NCBI GenBank assembly: GCA_937906995.1
Contig: CALESB010000010.1
Span: 1-33,248, forward strand
Length of the DNA stretch: 33,248 nt
From: an uncultured Sutterella sp.
GTDB lineage: Bacteria > Pseudomonadota > Gammaproteobacteria > Burkholderiales > Burkholderiaceae_F
Reading direction: 5' to 3'
A model generated the notes under the pieces. It was given only the letters and a program-made list of their open reading frames with translations. It ran no database searches and was not told where the DNA came from. Shown here piece by piece: positions 24,170-33,027 of the stretch. The position numbers were made by a program, and so were the translations under genes. The number at the start of each line of letters is the position of its first letter. Positions within the stretch are counted from its first letter, which is position 1.

Positions 24170-27100
24170 ATGAACAAGATCTATAAGTCAATTTATAACG
24201 CTGTACGAGGTACTTGGGTTGTTGTATCGGAAGCCACCTCTAGTTATAAGCAACCTTCAAAGTCTGTGATGGATTCTGAGATCTGTTGTGTAGCCCCTAA
24301 TGCAACGGCGAAAGCGATTGCCTCAGCAGTTATTGCAGCGTGTTTTATGCTGGGGAGTGGTCATAGTTTTGCAGCACCTAGTCGAAGTGAGAGTTTTTAT
24401 GTAGGGGGAATAGAAATAAGTGGGTATTCAAATACATTTACTGGCTATGAAACAAATTTAAGTATTTATTCAGGATCTGCTCAGAGCCAAGAAACTAACT
24501 GGAGTTTTAGGACATCTAGTACCGCTGGGCAGCACTTTGATCATGCTAAATATGAACCTTATACAGATATTGATTTATCTGGAGCCCATTGGAATTCATT
24601 GGCTGATGGAGGCACGGGGTCATTTACTCACGATACTAACAAAATTGTTACTCTAGCCGGTTCATCGAAAAAATATCTCTTTGACAAATTAGCAGTTAAT
24701 GGGGGTACATCAACCATTTCGAACATAGGTGGAGGGACAATTAACATTAATGGTAGTACTTATACCGCAATTTATGTATTGGGCGCTCAGCCTGATAGAG
24801 ATAAGCCCGCGGGCAAAGCTACTATCCAAAATGGAAAAATGGGCACCATCAATATTGAAGGAGGGCCTGTTTATCCGGCTATATCGTGGGGAAGTAACAG
24901 CACCATTGAAAATTCAGGGAATTTTAACATTCTTAGCAATGGTTTCAGCTATTTTGCAGAGAGACGAATCGGGACTAGCACTATCAATAATCATTCTGGA
25001 GGGGTATTTCAAATTGCTGGTGGAGAAAACACAGCAATAGGAACGTTACTTCCAACAGGTTATTGGGTTTGGGATGATAGAAAAAAAGCCGTTATTAATA
25101 ATTCCGGTAACTTTGTCATTAGTGGAGGAACGGGTGAGAGAGCCCATGGAATTGGATCTGCTATGGAAAATTCTAATGATGGAGGATCTGGTGGAATAGT
25201 AGAAATCAATAATTTAAACCTAATGACGATACAGGGTGGCATAGGTACAGGAAGTCACGGAATAAAAACGTTAGTCGAGGTGTATGAAAGATCAGGCATG
25301 GTTGAAGGTATGGGAGGGGTGGCTAAAGCTGTTATTACAAACAATGGAACACTTTTGATTCAAGGAGGGACTGGAGCAAATTCACATGGCATTGATCTTA
25401 TGAGTTATGGAGTACAGAAAAAAGGGAGGATGTACTCTGCAAAGAGCCCATCTATGAAGAGTTTGGGGGGAGACTGTAACTCAGAATCTTACATTACGAA
25501 CAATGAGGGGGCTACCCTTCGTTTATTAGGAAATGTTCAAAAGGGTACTTTTGGCATAAATCAAATGACAAATGGTAACGGTACTTACGCATATGTTGTT
25601 ATTCAAAACAGTGGTGTAATGGAGCTAAATAAAAATGCAATTAATACATTTGGTCCAGGAACTGTCACTATTGCAAATAAATCAGGAAGTACGGTTAATA
25701 CAGAGGCTGGGGCCCTATATTTAGGGAGTTATGGAGAGCCTATTGTAGGTACACCACAAGCCATTCCTATTTACGTTAAAAAAGTCACAGGGGAAACAGC
25801 CACTGTTCAAACAAATGCATTTGCGTCAAATACATCGTCACAAAATGGTTCGCTTACATTAAAAGACGATTGGAAAAAAAGTGCATTTTGGGAGTTAGGA
25901 ACGACGGTTAACTTTACGGATATTGTGGAAGGCACTGCCTTAGCTGAATCCATCCGTCAGCAGTTTGAAGCTGCTTTTGGTACAAATGCAACGCTTAATT
26001 TCACGGCAACAGGGGGTGGCAGAGGCTCAAGTGAGTTCACGAAGGCGATTGTTAATACCCTTATCAGTGAAGGAAAATTTGCTGACGGCGATGTCATCAC
26101 ATCGGAAACTCTCAAACTTAACAATGAATCCTTCAAACTCGCCAATGCCGGTGGCACGTTCGGCTTCAATGAAACAGGTTTCAAAGGTATTCTCGGTGCA
26201 ACGGATATTGCAGTTCAGGACGGTAAGCGCTTAACGCTAATGGGCGATATGGTCTCGATGGCAATGGCAGCACGCGCGACCGACGCTAAGCCCACCAATC
26301 GGATTACCGATTCCGCTATGACCTTAACCAACGGTCATCTTAATCTCGGTATTGAGTCCATGACGGCCACGGGCGGTGTTCTGTCCGCTATCACCAATGA
26401 TGCGCAGTCTTCAGTGAACGTCAATAACGGCGTGTATGTCTTTGAGTCACTCACGGGCGATGGACAACTTAACGTTGGCGCGAAAGGTCAAGTGTATATG
26501 ACGGGCACAGACAATACGATAGCCAATGCCGGTCACTTAACGATTGAACAAGCCTTTACGCTTAAAGACAAAGGTTCCACTTTTACCAAGATCGATGCAC
26601 CGGAATTTCGCAACGAAGGCACGGTGGTGATGCAAGACTTCACGGTTGAAGAAGGTGCGGAATTCCGTAACGTTAAAAACGGAACAACCACTGCCAAGGC
26701 GATGAAGTTAAACGCCGGATCGTCTCTGACCAACTTAGGCACCCTGACGGTGGATTCCTTAACAGGGTGGGGTACGATCCGCAATAAGGGAACGCTCAAT
26801 GTGAGCGGTCAACTCTTTGTTCCTGGACAGACCGCACAAGTGCTTGCCGGCACGGTCAATGCCGGTGACCTAGTTATCGGTGAAACAAGCCAACCTCAAG
26901 AGGCCTCTTTGTTGGCCTTGAACCCCACGACCTTAATGATCCAAGGGCAAACCTTTGCGAAAAACATGACCTTTAATAGTGGTAATGTTCAAGTTGCTGA
27001 AGGTGGTACGCTCACGCAAGGCATGGATAAAGAAGCCTTTGAGAAGTTTGAAAAGGAACACAAGGATCTTGTCAAGGATAAGACGGTGTTGGTGGTCGAC

Positions 27101-28510
27101 AAAAACTTCAGCATGGGTGAGAACGATTCGCTGTGGGTTGCTGAAGATCTGAGTGACAAGAACCTTGCTTTGGGTGATAAGAGCTTGGTGGTCTTAACGG
27201 GTAACAACCTCAAGGGCCACGCCATGTTTGAATCCAAGGATGGATCTCAACTCGGCGCATCCATTGCCCAAGGCGCTCAGTTCGTTTTTGATGGCGACGT
27301 TTTAGGTCGACACTATGTGGCCAAGGGTTTTGATGAAGAATCAATGGAGGCCTTTAAAGACCTCACGATTACGGATCTTGAAAATAACAAGATCATGGAT
27401 GTGATAACTAATCAAAATGGTGTGTACATCGTTAATGGTACCGATGACATTTCTACAATTGCACCTAATGCACTCTTTAAGGATGCGTTTAATTACCTCT
27501 TGGACGGTCACCAAGGAGCTGGGAATTCGGTTCTAACAAAATACTTGGATAAGCTTTTAACGTCTGACGGTCAAAAGATAACGACAGAAACCACGAAGTT
27601 GGCACAAGTAGGAAGCATTGTAGGCGTTCAACAACAAGGATTGTCACGCCATCAAATGATGACGGAATCCGTCTTTGGTCAACACTATCGCAATACAGGA
27701 AGCGTTCTTTGGGCAACAGCCATCGGTAGTGATGGTGAAATCGAGGATCTTTCGATAGGCAATTGTGTTCAAACGTCTTTTGATGTGAAGAACTATGGCG
27801 CGATGGTGGGTGTTGATCTTCCGATCACTAAAGACCTTATGATGGGCGCTGCTGTGGGCTACATGAAGAGCGACATTAAGCCTCAAGGCTTTAAGAACGA
27901 AGTAGAAAGCGTTGGAGCCAGCCTATATGGTGAAGCTCGCTTTAATAAGGTACGTGTGAAAGGGGCTTTAGGCTATAGTCAAGGTGATAACGAAGTAAAA
28001 GGTGCTTTGCTCGACTCTATTTCGGCTGATGTTAAGACCAATGTGGCCAGTGCTGAATTGATTGGTCAAATGGACTTTAGTACGGGTAGTACACTTCTTT
28101 CTCCATATGTTGGAGTACGAGGTCTTTGGGTCAAAACTGACGACTATGCCACAAAGATTGGTAGCCAAGAGGCTATTCAAAACGGAATGGAAGACGAGAT
28201 CTTTGCTCAAGTACCCATTGGTGTAGAACTGACACACGTCTTCGGTACGCCTTCCGGATGGGCAGTGCAAGGTCATGCTAATTTAGGAGCTGTCTATACC
28301 TTTGGTGACCGAACAGTTGAAAATATCGTGAAAGCCGATGGTTCAACTGACAAGATCGAGTCAGAAGTGATGGAAGAGCTTCAAGGTAGGGCCACCTTAG
28401 GTTTATCTGTCTCATCCAAGCACTCTCGTATGGACTTGGGTTACAGCTATAGCCAAGGCGACATGGCCAAATCTCATGCAGTTAAGGCCAATATGCGTTG
28501 GGTCTTCTAA
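24170..28510 (+). CDS. Autotransporter adhesin with ESPR signal, 1446 aa
   Basis: A type V secreted surface protein. Residues 1-28 (MNKIYKSIYNAVRGTWVVVS) are an extended signal peptide region. The hydrophobic core is at 48-62, with cleavage after SFA near 68. The N-terminal passenger (70-570) is AT-rich in coding and has three units with GG(T/I)G followed by HGI (GGTGERAHGIG, GGIGTGSHGIK, GGTGANSHGID). From about 573 a module like those of the 2460-aa protein begins (FTATGGG...FTKAIVNTLI, GKRLTLMGDM), then beta-helix repeats, the pre-barrel HYVAKGFD near 1046, and a barrel of about 270 residues ending in RWVF. Codon use changes near 25.9-26.0 kb, so the gene looks like a recombinant of two passengers. 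Adhesion is the likely role. Confidence 0.88.
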   Translation: MNKIYKSIYNAVRGTWVVVSEATSSYKQPSKSVMDSEICCVAPNATAKAIASAVIAACFMLGSGHSFAAPSRSESFYVGGIEISGYSNTFTGYETNLSIYSGSAQSQETNWSFRTSSTAGQHFDHAKYEPYTDIDLSGAHWNSLADGGTGSFTHDTNKIVTLAGSSKKYLFDKLAVNGGTSTISNIGGGTININGSTYTAIYVLGAQPDRDKPAGKATIQNGKMGTINIEGGPVYPAISWGSNSTIENSGNFNILSNGFSYFAERRIGTSTINNHSGGVFQIAGGENTAIGTLLPTGYWVWDDRKKAVINNSGNFVISGGTGERAHGIGSAMENSNDGGSGGIVEINNLNLMTIQGGIGTGSHGIKTLVEVYERSGMVEGMGGVAKAVITNNGTLLIQGGTGANSHGIDLMSYGVQKKGRMYSAKSPSMKSLGGDCNSESYITNNEGATLRLLGNVQKGTFGINQMTNGNGTYAYVVIQNSGVMELNKNAINTFGPGTVTIANKSGSTVNTEAGALYLGSYGEPIVGTPQAIPIYVKKVTGETATVQTNAFASNTSSQNGSLTLKDDWKKSAFWELGTTVNFTDIVEGTALAESIRQQFEAAFGTNATLNFTATGGGRGSSEFTKAIVNTLISEGKFADGDVITSETLKLNNESFKLANAGGTFGFNETGFKGILGATDIAVQDGKRLTLMGDMVSMAMAARATDAKPTNRITDSAMTLTNGHLNLGIESMTATGGVLSAITNDAQSSVNVNNGVYVFESLTGDGQLNVGAKGQVYMTGTDNTIANAGHLTIEQAFTLKDKGSTFTKIDAPEFRNEGTVVMQDFTVEEGAEFRNVKNGTTTAKAMKLNAGSSLTNLGTLTVDSLTGWGTIRNKGTLNVSGQLFVPGQTAQVLAGTVNAGDLVIGETSQPQEASLLALNPTTLMIQGQTFAKNMTFNSGNVQVAEGGTLTQGMDKEAFEKFEKEHKDLVKDKTVLVVDKNFSMGENDSLWVAEDLSDKNLALGDKSLVVLTGNNLKGHAMFESKDGSQLGASIAQGAQFVFDGDVLGRHYVAKGFDEESMEAFKDLTITDLENNKIMDVITNQNGVYIVNGTDDISTIAPNALFKDAFNYLLDGHQGAGNSVLTKYLDKLLTSDGQKITTETTKLAQVGSIVGVQQQGLSRHQMMTESVFGQHYRNTGSVLWATAIGSDGEIEDLSIGNCVQTSFDVKNYGAMVGVDLPITKDLMMGAAVGYMKSDIKPQGFKNEVESVGASLYGEARFNKVRVKGALGYSQGDNEVKGALLDSISADVKTNVASAELIGQMDFSTGSTLLSPYVGVRGLWVKTDDYATKIGSQEAIQNGMEDEIFAQVPIGVELTHVFGTPSGWAVQGHANLGAVYTFGDRTVENIVKADGSTDKIESEVMEELQGRATLGLSVSSKHSRMDLGYSYSQGDMAKSHAVKANMRWVF

Positions 28511-28531
28511 TACTGATCTTTGTTAAGGACG

Positions 28532-28558
28532 AAAAGCCACCTTCGGGTGGCTTTTTTT
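28532..28558 (+). terminator. Terminator after the second autotransporter
   Basis: GCCACC (28536-28541), a TTCG tetraloop and GGTGGC (28546-28551) are followed by seven T. An A run on the 5' side may make it work in both directions and also end the convergent HTH gene. Confidence 0.9.
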
Positions 28559-28566
28559 GAGGATAG

Positions 28567-28884
28567 CTAATTGACTGCTTTTTCCCGTCTAAGCCAATTT
28601 TTTAGTGTTGCGACGGGAACTCCTGTAATGCGCATGATGTCAGTCCAACTCATACCATCATTGCGAAGAGCGATGGCTTTATCATGAATCTCTTTTGGAT
28701 AGCGACGAGTGGTATTAGTATCAGAAAGTAATGACTCGAAGGCTCCTTTACCAGCTCGAAAGCGACGAAACCAATCCCTTACTGTACTTTCATTTAAGTT
28801 CAGAGTTTTGGCGGCTAATCTATAACCTTTTCCCTCTAAGAAAAGATTGTAGGCACGGCGACGGGTTTGAAAATCGTTTTTCAC
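28567..28884 (-). CDS. Orphan tandem helix-turn-helix protein, transposase-like
   Basis: A 105-aa protein with two HTH units. Residues about 9-48 (RAYNLFLEGKGYRLAAKTLN, then STVRDWFRRFRAGKG) resemble the N-terminal HTH of IS630/IS3-type transposases. Residues about 60-100 (RRYPKEIHDKAIALRNDGMS, then VATLKNWLRREKAV) form a second. No DDE catalytic domain or terminal inverted repeats lie next to it, so it is either a domesticated regulator or the left-over OrfA part of an insertion sequence. The start is GTG with a weak AGAAAG upstream. It is convergent with the second autotransporter and could regulate it. Confidence 0.65.
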   Translation of the reverse strand: MKNDFQTRRRAYNLFLEGKGYRLAAKTLNLNESTVRDWFRRFRAGKGAFESLLSDTNTTRRYPKEIHDKAIALRNDGMSWTDIMRITGVPVATLKNWLRREKAVN

Positions 28885-28974
28885 AGATCATTCTTTCTAT
28901 TCAAACCTGTTATGTTATCTCTCGAGTTTTTTAATGCAAATTTCAACTAGTGGAATTGAATTATTTTTAATAAT

Positions 28975-29007
28975 AAAAACGCTGTCTGAATTGGGACAGC
29001 GTTTTTT
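28975..29007 (-). terminator. Bidirectional terminator after the KfrA-like gene
   Basis: AAAAACGCTGTC (28975-28986) pairs with GACAGCGTTTTT (28995-29006) around an 8-nt loop. T runs exist on either strand. On the minus strand it lies 20 bp after the KfrA-like stop. Confidence 0.85.
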
Positions 29008-29025
29008 ATTGGTGTCTGAAAGAAG

Positions 29026-29430
29026 TTAATTCATTTCATTGAGTAGGGCCATTGCAGCATCCAACTCTTCTTGGATCTTTTCCTGAGCATCTAACGCTTC
29101 GGCTAGATCTTGCTTAGCCTGATCAATTAAGTGTTGATCGAGGGCTTTCTGGTCGGCAATGGCCTTTTCAACAATAGGACGAATGATAGGCCAAAGGGCT
29201 TGAGAAACTGTGTCTTGAGAAGCCATGAAAGCCTCATATTCCTTCTTCGTTTGGCTAGCGCGTCGTTCAAGGATCTCGGCTTCCCATGCGTCACGGCCAA
29301 ACTTAACGGTTTTGGTAGAAACATTGGTTAGGCCCATGTCTGCCATAATCTTACGAAGCGATCCCGCGGCTTTCACGTCCTCGCCATATGTGTGTTTAAG
29401 CCATTCGGTAATTTTGTCTGCTGCAGCCAT
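29026..29430 (-). CDS. KfrA-like DNA-binding protein with coiled-coil tail
   Basis: A 134-aa protein if started at the ATG at 29430, where AGGAG (29437-29441) lies 6 nt upstream. The longer frame from 29454 would place the ribosome site inside the gene. Residues 1-50 (AADKITEWLKHTYGEDVKAA...SLRKIMADMGLTNVSTKTVK) have the layout of the KfrA N-terminal HTH domain of plasmids. Residues 70-134 are an Ala/Gln/Glu-rich coiled coil (AKQDLAEALDAQEKIQEELDAAM). KfrA proteins bind DNA, repress themselves and aid plasmid stability. A TATAAT box lies about 25 bp upstream of the start. The KfrA call is by pattern and is moderate. Short coiled-coil HTH proteins of other families could look similar. Confidence 0.6.
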   Translation of the reverse strand: MAAADKITEWLKHTYGEDVKAAGSLRKIMADMGLTNVSTKTVKFGRDAWEAEILERRASQTKKEYEAFMASQDTVSQALWPIIRPIVEKAIADQKALDQHLIDQAKQDLAEALDAQEKIQEELDAAMALLNEMN

Positions 29431-29540
29431 GATCATCTCCTGTTTAAGATTCATTGCATTATACGAAATATGTGGAAACTATGTTTTCTTTCACAGAAGG
29501 ACGAGTAAGGATTCGAATGGTTCGACACCTCGCTATCCAT

Positions 29541-29559
29541 CCCCGTGCGTTGCACGGGG
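29541..29559. other. Isolated 8-bp hairpin CCCCGTGC-GTT-GCACGGGG
   Basis: A perfect 8-bp stem with a 3-nt loop lies in the gap between the AAA+ and KfrA-like genes, without a T tract. On the minus strand the context is TTCCCC...GGGGATGG, similar in form to type I-E CRISPR repeats, but only one copy exists and it is about 3 nt longer. It could also be an IS200/IS605-type end relic or a weak terminator for the AAA+ gene. Confidence 0.5.
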
Positions 29560-29575
29560 AAGTTCGTAGTCTATG

Positions 29576-31726
29576 TTAAAAGCCGATTGTTCTATGTTGA
29601 CAGACCGATTTAACATTACATTCACGTTGTAAGGCCTTAAGTAACTCGTTGGGTGACGACACTTTACAAAAGCGAGATTGTCTCAGTACAACTGCAAAGT
29701 CTCCGGGTGTAAGTACTGTCAAACGTGCAACTTCCCTTTGAAGAGCTTCGGTAATTGGTTGTTCGGGGAACAAAACTTCACAATGCTTTTGAAAAAGTTT
29801 CCAAGCATTTTCAGTCGTTAAGTAATCGAATTGGATTTTCAAGTCAAATCGCCGTAAGCAAGCATCATCCATCGAATCCAAATGGTTAGTTGTGGCAATG
29901 AAAATACCTTCAAATCTTTCGATTTGTGTGAGCATTTCATTGACTTGTGTCACTTCCCAACTGTGATGAGCATGTGTTCGGTTTTGTAAAAAACTATCTG
30001 CCTCGTCAATGAGAAGAATGGCATTTTCTCGATGAGCTTCTGAAAATGCTTTAGAAATATTAGCCTCTGTTCCGCCGACGAAACAATTCAATAGATCACT
30101 GCCACGCTTAGTTATGACTTTTTTATTTAAAACTTCTCCTAAATGCTTTGCCCATGCCGTTTTTCCAGTACCCGGAACGCCGTAGAGACAAAGACGGGCA
30201 GTTGTTTGATTTTTTAAGCCATCCACAATGGCTTCGAGATTAGCGTCAGCCGTGCAATAGCGTGGGTCGTACACTTGATGGTTATCATGACGAACCTTCA
30301 TTTTGACGGGTGGGAGATGCATTGATCTAAGTGTTTCATTGATATGCAACTCAAAAGCTTTGTCATAGCCAAATAATTCAGTATTTATGTCGTCTAAGAC
30401 CCTCGTCGTTCTGGAGATGAGGGCTGGAGCGATGTCGTTGCGCTCTGATAAACATTTAACTGAAGAAGGTGACAGCTTTCCTAATGATTTTTCCGCAATA
30501 ATTTTTGCTCTTTGTTGTTGTGGGGGAACCTCAACATTTAACGTAAAGTCAAAGCGACGTAAATAGGCCGGGTCAATGGAGTCAATGTCATTTGTAATCC
30601 AAATAATTGGGGTTTTATTTGTTTCCAACAATTGATTCGTCATGCCTTTGAAACATTGTTTTTCGCCATATTCAGTTTTAGTCAATTTATCGAAATAATC
30701 TTGAGCTTCATCGAAAATAATGGCGCTATTTGTTTGTGTTTTAACCTGGGCTAAATTTTTGACTAACCAGTCTGTGCGATCGGAAATTGGATCCCCATCT
30801 TCATCGACAACTGGAATCTCATACACGTTTGCGCAATAACTCTTTGAAATGATTCGACTTAGTTCGGATTTTCCTGTTCCAGGTGGGCCGTATAACAAAT
30901 AGTTAACTCCGACTTTGCCTTCTTTCACTGACTTTTCCCAATAGTTGAGCATTAGTGATAATTTTGGTTCTAGATAATCAAAGTCCTCAGTCTTTAATGT
31001 TGGTGTAGGACTCATAGTCAAAGGTGTGGCTAACAAGCTCTCTAAAGTCTGATTACCAGCAAAAAGACGTTCATTTTGTTGACCACAGAATGTAAGACAA
31101 TCTGCGAAATCACATTCCTCATAATCATCCGGAAATTCCATTTGAATAATCTTGATTTGATTAAGTTTACCGGTTGGTGACAATGCCTTATACAATTCTT
31201 CATAGGTGCACGTTGTCATCGTCGATAAACAATCGGCAAGGATTGATCGAGGACTTCTATGATCATGATTTTGCACATATAGATAATTAAGAACAGTACA
31301 AAAATGAACTCTGTAACGATGCATATAGGCGGTGAAGACAATAACAAACAATTCAGCATCGTTTAATTCGAAACTACTCTTAAGCAAATTAAGATTGTGT
31401 TTTAGATTATTCGGAAGACTAATGTCAGCATTTTGAAGACTCTTGTATTTTTCGAGCAATAATTCTCTGACTATGTTCAGATCGGCATTTGATCGTTTAT
31501 AAGCAGTAATTAATTCTCTAGGAGTCAATTTGTCGAGTTCTGGTATATCTAAAATTCTCGACCAATCAAAACGTCGATAATGCAAGGGAATAGAGTCAAA
31601 ATCTTTATTGATGAATTTCCAAACGTCTTCATACAAAAGTACAGATAAAAAAATGAGTTGGTATAAGCTGTGGTCGCTCTTGGGATCGTTGCTTTCAGAT
31701 TGATCTTTCAATTTAAATTTAAACAT
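29576..31726 (-). CDS. Two-module AAA+ ATPase
   Basis: A 716-aa cytosolic protein with an unassigned helical N-terminal domain (1-250) and two AAA+ modules. In module 1, Walker A GPPGTGKS is at 280-287, Walker B AIIFDEAQD at 335-343 and LRRFD at 389-393. In module 2, Walker A GVPGTGKT is at 516-523, Walker B ILLIDEAD at 570-577 and LRRFD at 624-628. The layout is that of Cdc48/FtsH-like classical AAA proteins, which remodel proteins. Both sites look active. The start at 31726 is set by AAGGAG 7 nt upstream; in-frame codons from 31774 lie within the promoter region. It is divergent from a WYL regulator, a pairing often seen with stress or defence genes. No protease or nuclease domain is fused. 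The substrate is unknown. Confidence 0.85.
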   Translation of the reverse strand: MFKFKLKDQSESNDPKSDHSLYQLIFLSVLLYEDVWKFINKDFDSIPLHYRRFDWSRILDIPELDKLTPRELITAYKRSNADLNIVRELLLEKYKSLQNADISLPNNLKHNLNLLKSSFELNDAELFVIVFTAYMHRYRVHFCTVLNYLYVQNHDHRSPRSILADCLSTMTTCTYEELYKALSPTGKLNQIKIIQMEFPDDYEECDFADCLTFCGQQNERLFAGNQTLESLLATPLTMSPTPTLKTEDFDYLEPKLSLMLNYWEKSVKEGKVGVNYLLYGPPGTGKSELSRIISKSYCANVYEIPVVDEDGDPISDRTDWLVKNLAQVKTQTNSAIIFDEAQDYFDKLTKTEYGEKQCFKGMTNQLLETNKTPIIWITNDIDSIDPAYLRRFDFTLNVEVPPQQQRAKIIAEKSLGKLSPSSVKCLSERNDIAPALISRTTRVLDDINTELFGYDKAFELHINETLRSMHLPPVKMKVRHDNHQVYDPRYCTADANLEAIVDGLKNQTTARLCLYGVPGTGKTAWAKHLGEVLNKKVITKRGSDLLNCFVGGTEANISKAFSEAHRENAILLIDEADSFLQNRTHAHHSWEVTQVNEMLTQIERFEGIFIATTNHLDSMDDACLRRFDLKIQFDYLTTENAWKLFQKHCEVLFPEQPITEALQREVARLTVLTPGDFAVVLRQSRFCKVSSPNELLKALQRECNVKSVCQHRTIGF

Positions 31727-31755
31727 AGTACGTCTCCTTGTCGAAGAAAAGTCTA

Positions 31756-31794
31756 TGTCAATTAACTTTGTCAATTAACTTCATTATATGAAGT
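31756..31794. promoter_or_regulatory. Operator-like repeats and -10 box between AAA+ and WYL genes
   Basis: TGTCAATTAACTT occurs twice in exact tandem (31756-31768, 31769-31781). It is followed by a palindrome ACTTCAT-TAT-ATGAAGT (31778-31794) whose centre holds a minus-strand TATAAT box (31783-31788) for the AAA+ gene. Another ATGAAGT lies near 31839. Repeats over the start region suggest control by the divergent WYL protein. Confidence 0.6.
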
Positions 31795-31887
31795 ATAAAT
31801 GGTACAATTTATAGCTGAAGTGTCGATTGCGTCATAAAATGAAGTTGTTGAGTAAAATATCAATGAGTTTCTTATTAAAGGTTCACC

Positions 31888-32877
31888 ATGGCACGCACGA
31901 CATCCGGTTTACAACAAGCTCTTGTTATTGTGGAAATCATTCAGAGAATTCCAAGGTATCGCTGGATTACGACGAAAGAACTTCTTCAATCACTGCATGA
32001 CGCAGATATTGAAATCGAAGAGTTGACATTGCAACGAACGCTTAAGCAACTCTATGAATCCGGAACTTTGCCAATCGAACGTAACGATTTAAGTAAGCCG
32101 TACGGCTATCGAATGAGATCCGAATCATCACCTTTGACTTTTATGAAGTTGTCCCCTCATGAGGCTTTGTGCATGCGCTTGATGGAAGAGAATTTGAAGT
32201 ATCAAATGCCAACTCGTGTGGTTAAGTCAATGGAGCCTTTATTTGAAGGTGCTCGGCAGTCATTACACAAAGATAAGCAAAAATCTTCAAAAGATAGTCG
32301 TTGGCTCAGTAAGGTTGCGGTGGTCAGTGATACCTTGCCACGTATTCCTCCTGCAATTAAACCTCGAATTTTTGAGTCGGTGTCAGATGCCTTATATGAA
32401 GAAAAACAACTCAAGATTAGTTACAGAAATGTAGAGGGGAAAGTTTCACAGGCTGTCGTGCACCCATTGGGTTTGGTTCAACAAGACTGCCGACTTTATT
32501 TGGTTTGTCGTTTTGATGGGTATGACAATATCCGACATATTTCATTGAGCCGCATGAGTGAAGCTATTAAGTTAGAAATGCCACTCATTGAAACAAACGA
32601 TTTTAGACTGAGCGACTATATTAAAAAACGTCACTTTAATTATTCGGGTGATCAAATTAATCTGATTTGTCTTACAGTTGATTTTAAGGCAGAGTGGTTT
32701 TTTAGGCATCTGGACGAGGTTAAACTTTCAGCCGATCAAAAGCTCAGTCAACTTGGAAATGAGCTTTATCGATTGGAGGTCAATTTGCCCGATAGTATAT
32801 TGTTAGAACACTGGCTTGCCATGTACAAGGAAGATGCAAAGATTGTAAGTGTTCAGAAGAGTTTGTTAGAAAACTAA
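31888..32877 (+). CDS. WYL-domain transcriptional regulator
   Basis: A 329-aa regulator. The N-terminal winged HTH is at residues 8-75 (ITTKELLQSLHDADIEIEEL, then LQRTLKQLYESG). A middle linker holds FMKLSPHEALCMRLMEE, typical of WYL proteins. The WYL domain (about 165-245) contains LKISYRNVEGK, VHPLGLVQQDCRLYLVCR (with LYL in the place of the WYL motif) and RHISLSRMSEA. A WCX-like C-terminal extension follows at about 255-329. WYL domains sense nucleotide or nucleic-acid ligands and often control defence genes. It probably controls the divergent AAA+ gene and itself through the repeats at 31756-31794. Confidence 0.87.
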   Translation: MARTTSGLQQALVIVEIIQRIPRYRWITTKELLQSLHDADIEIEELTLQRTLKQLYESGTLPIERNDLSKPYGYRMRSESSPLTFMKLSPHEALCMRLMEENLKYQMPTRVVKSMEPLFEGARQSLHKDKQKSSKDSRWLSKVAVVSDTLPRIPPAIKPRIFESVSDALYEEKQLKISYRNVEGKVSQAVVHPLGLVQQDCRLYLVCRFDGYDNIRHISLSRMSEAIKLEMPLIETNDFRLSDYIKKRHFNYSGDQINLICLTVDFKAEWFFRHLDEVKLSADQKLSQLGNELYRLEVNLPDSILLEHWLAMYKEDAKIVSVQKSLLEN

Positions 32878-32987
32878 TAACTGGGAAAGAAAAAATCCTG
32901 ACCGGGGTAAGTCAATCGTGATTGCTAAATAAGGTTCCCAGTTTCTGTTTTTCACGAAAATAGACCACTCCTTTTCATAGAGATTTA

Positions 32988-33027
32988 GGCGCGGAAACCT
33001 CTGTCTTCAGACAGGGGAGGAAGCGCC
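32988..33027 (-). other. Hairpin at the 3' end of the IscB element, overlapping its stop
   Basis: The inner stem CCTCTGTC (32998-33005)/GACAGGGG (33010-33017) has a TTCA loop and one G-T pair. The outer stem is GGCGC (32988-32992)/GCGCC (33023-33027). The iscB stop codon (33007-33009) is in the loop. IS200/IS605-related elements carry such hairpins near their right ends, so this is a candidate RE. It may also act in transcript ending. Confidence 0.55.

Noticed and set aside
28567..28884. Complete insertion sequence
   Set aside because: Only HTH units are present. There is no DDE domain, no second frame and no terminal inverted repeats on either side.
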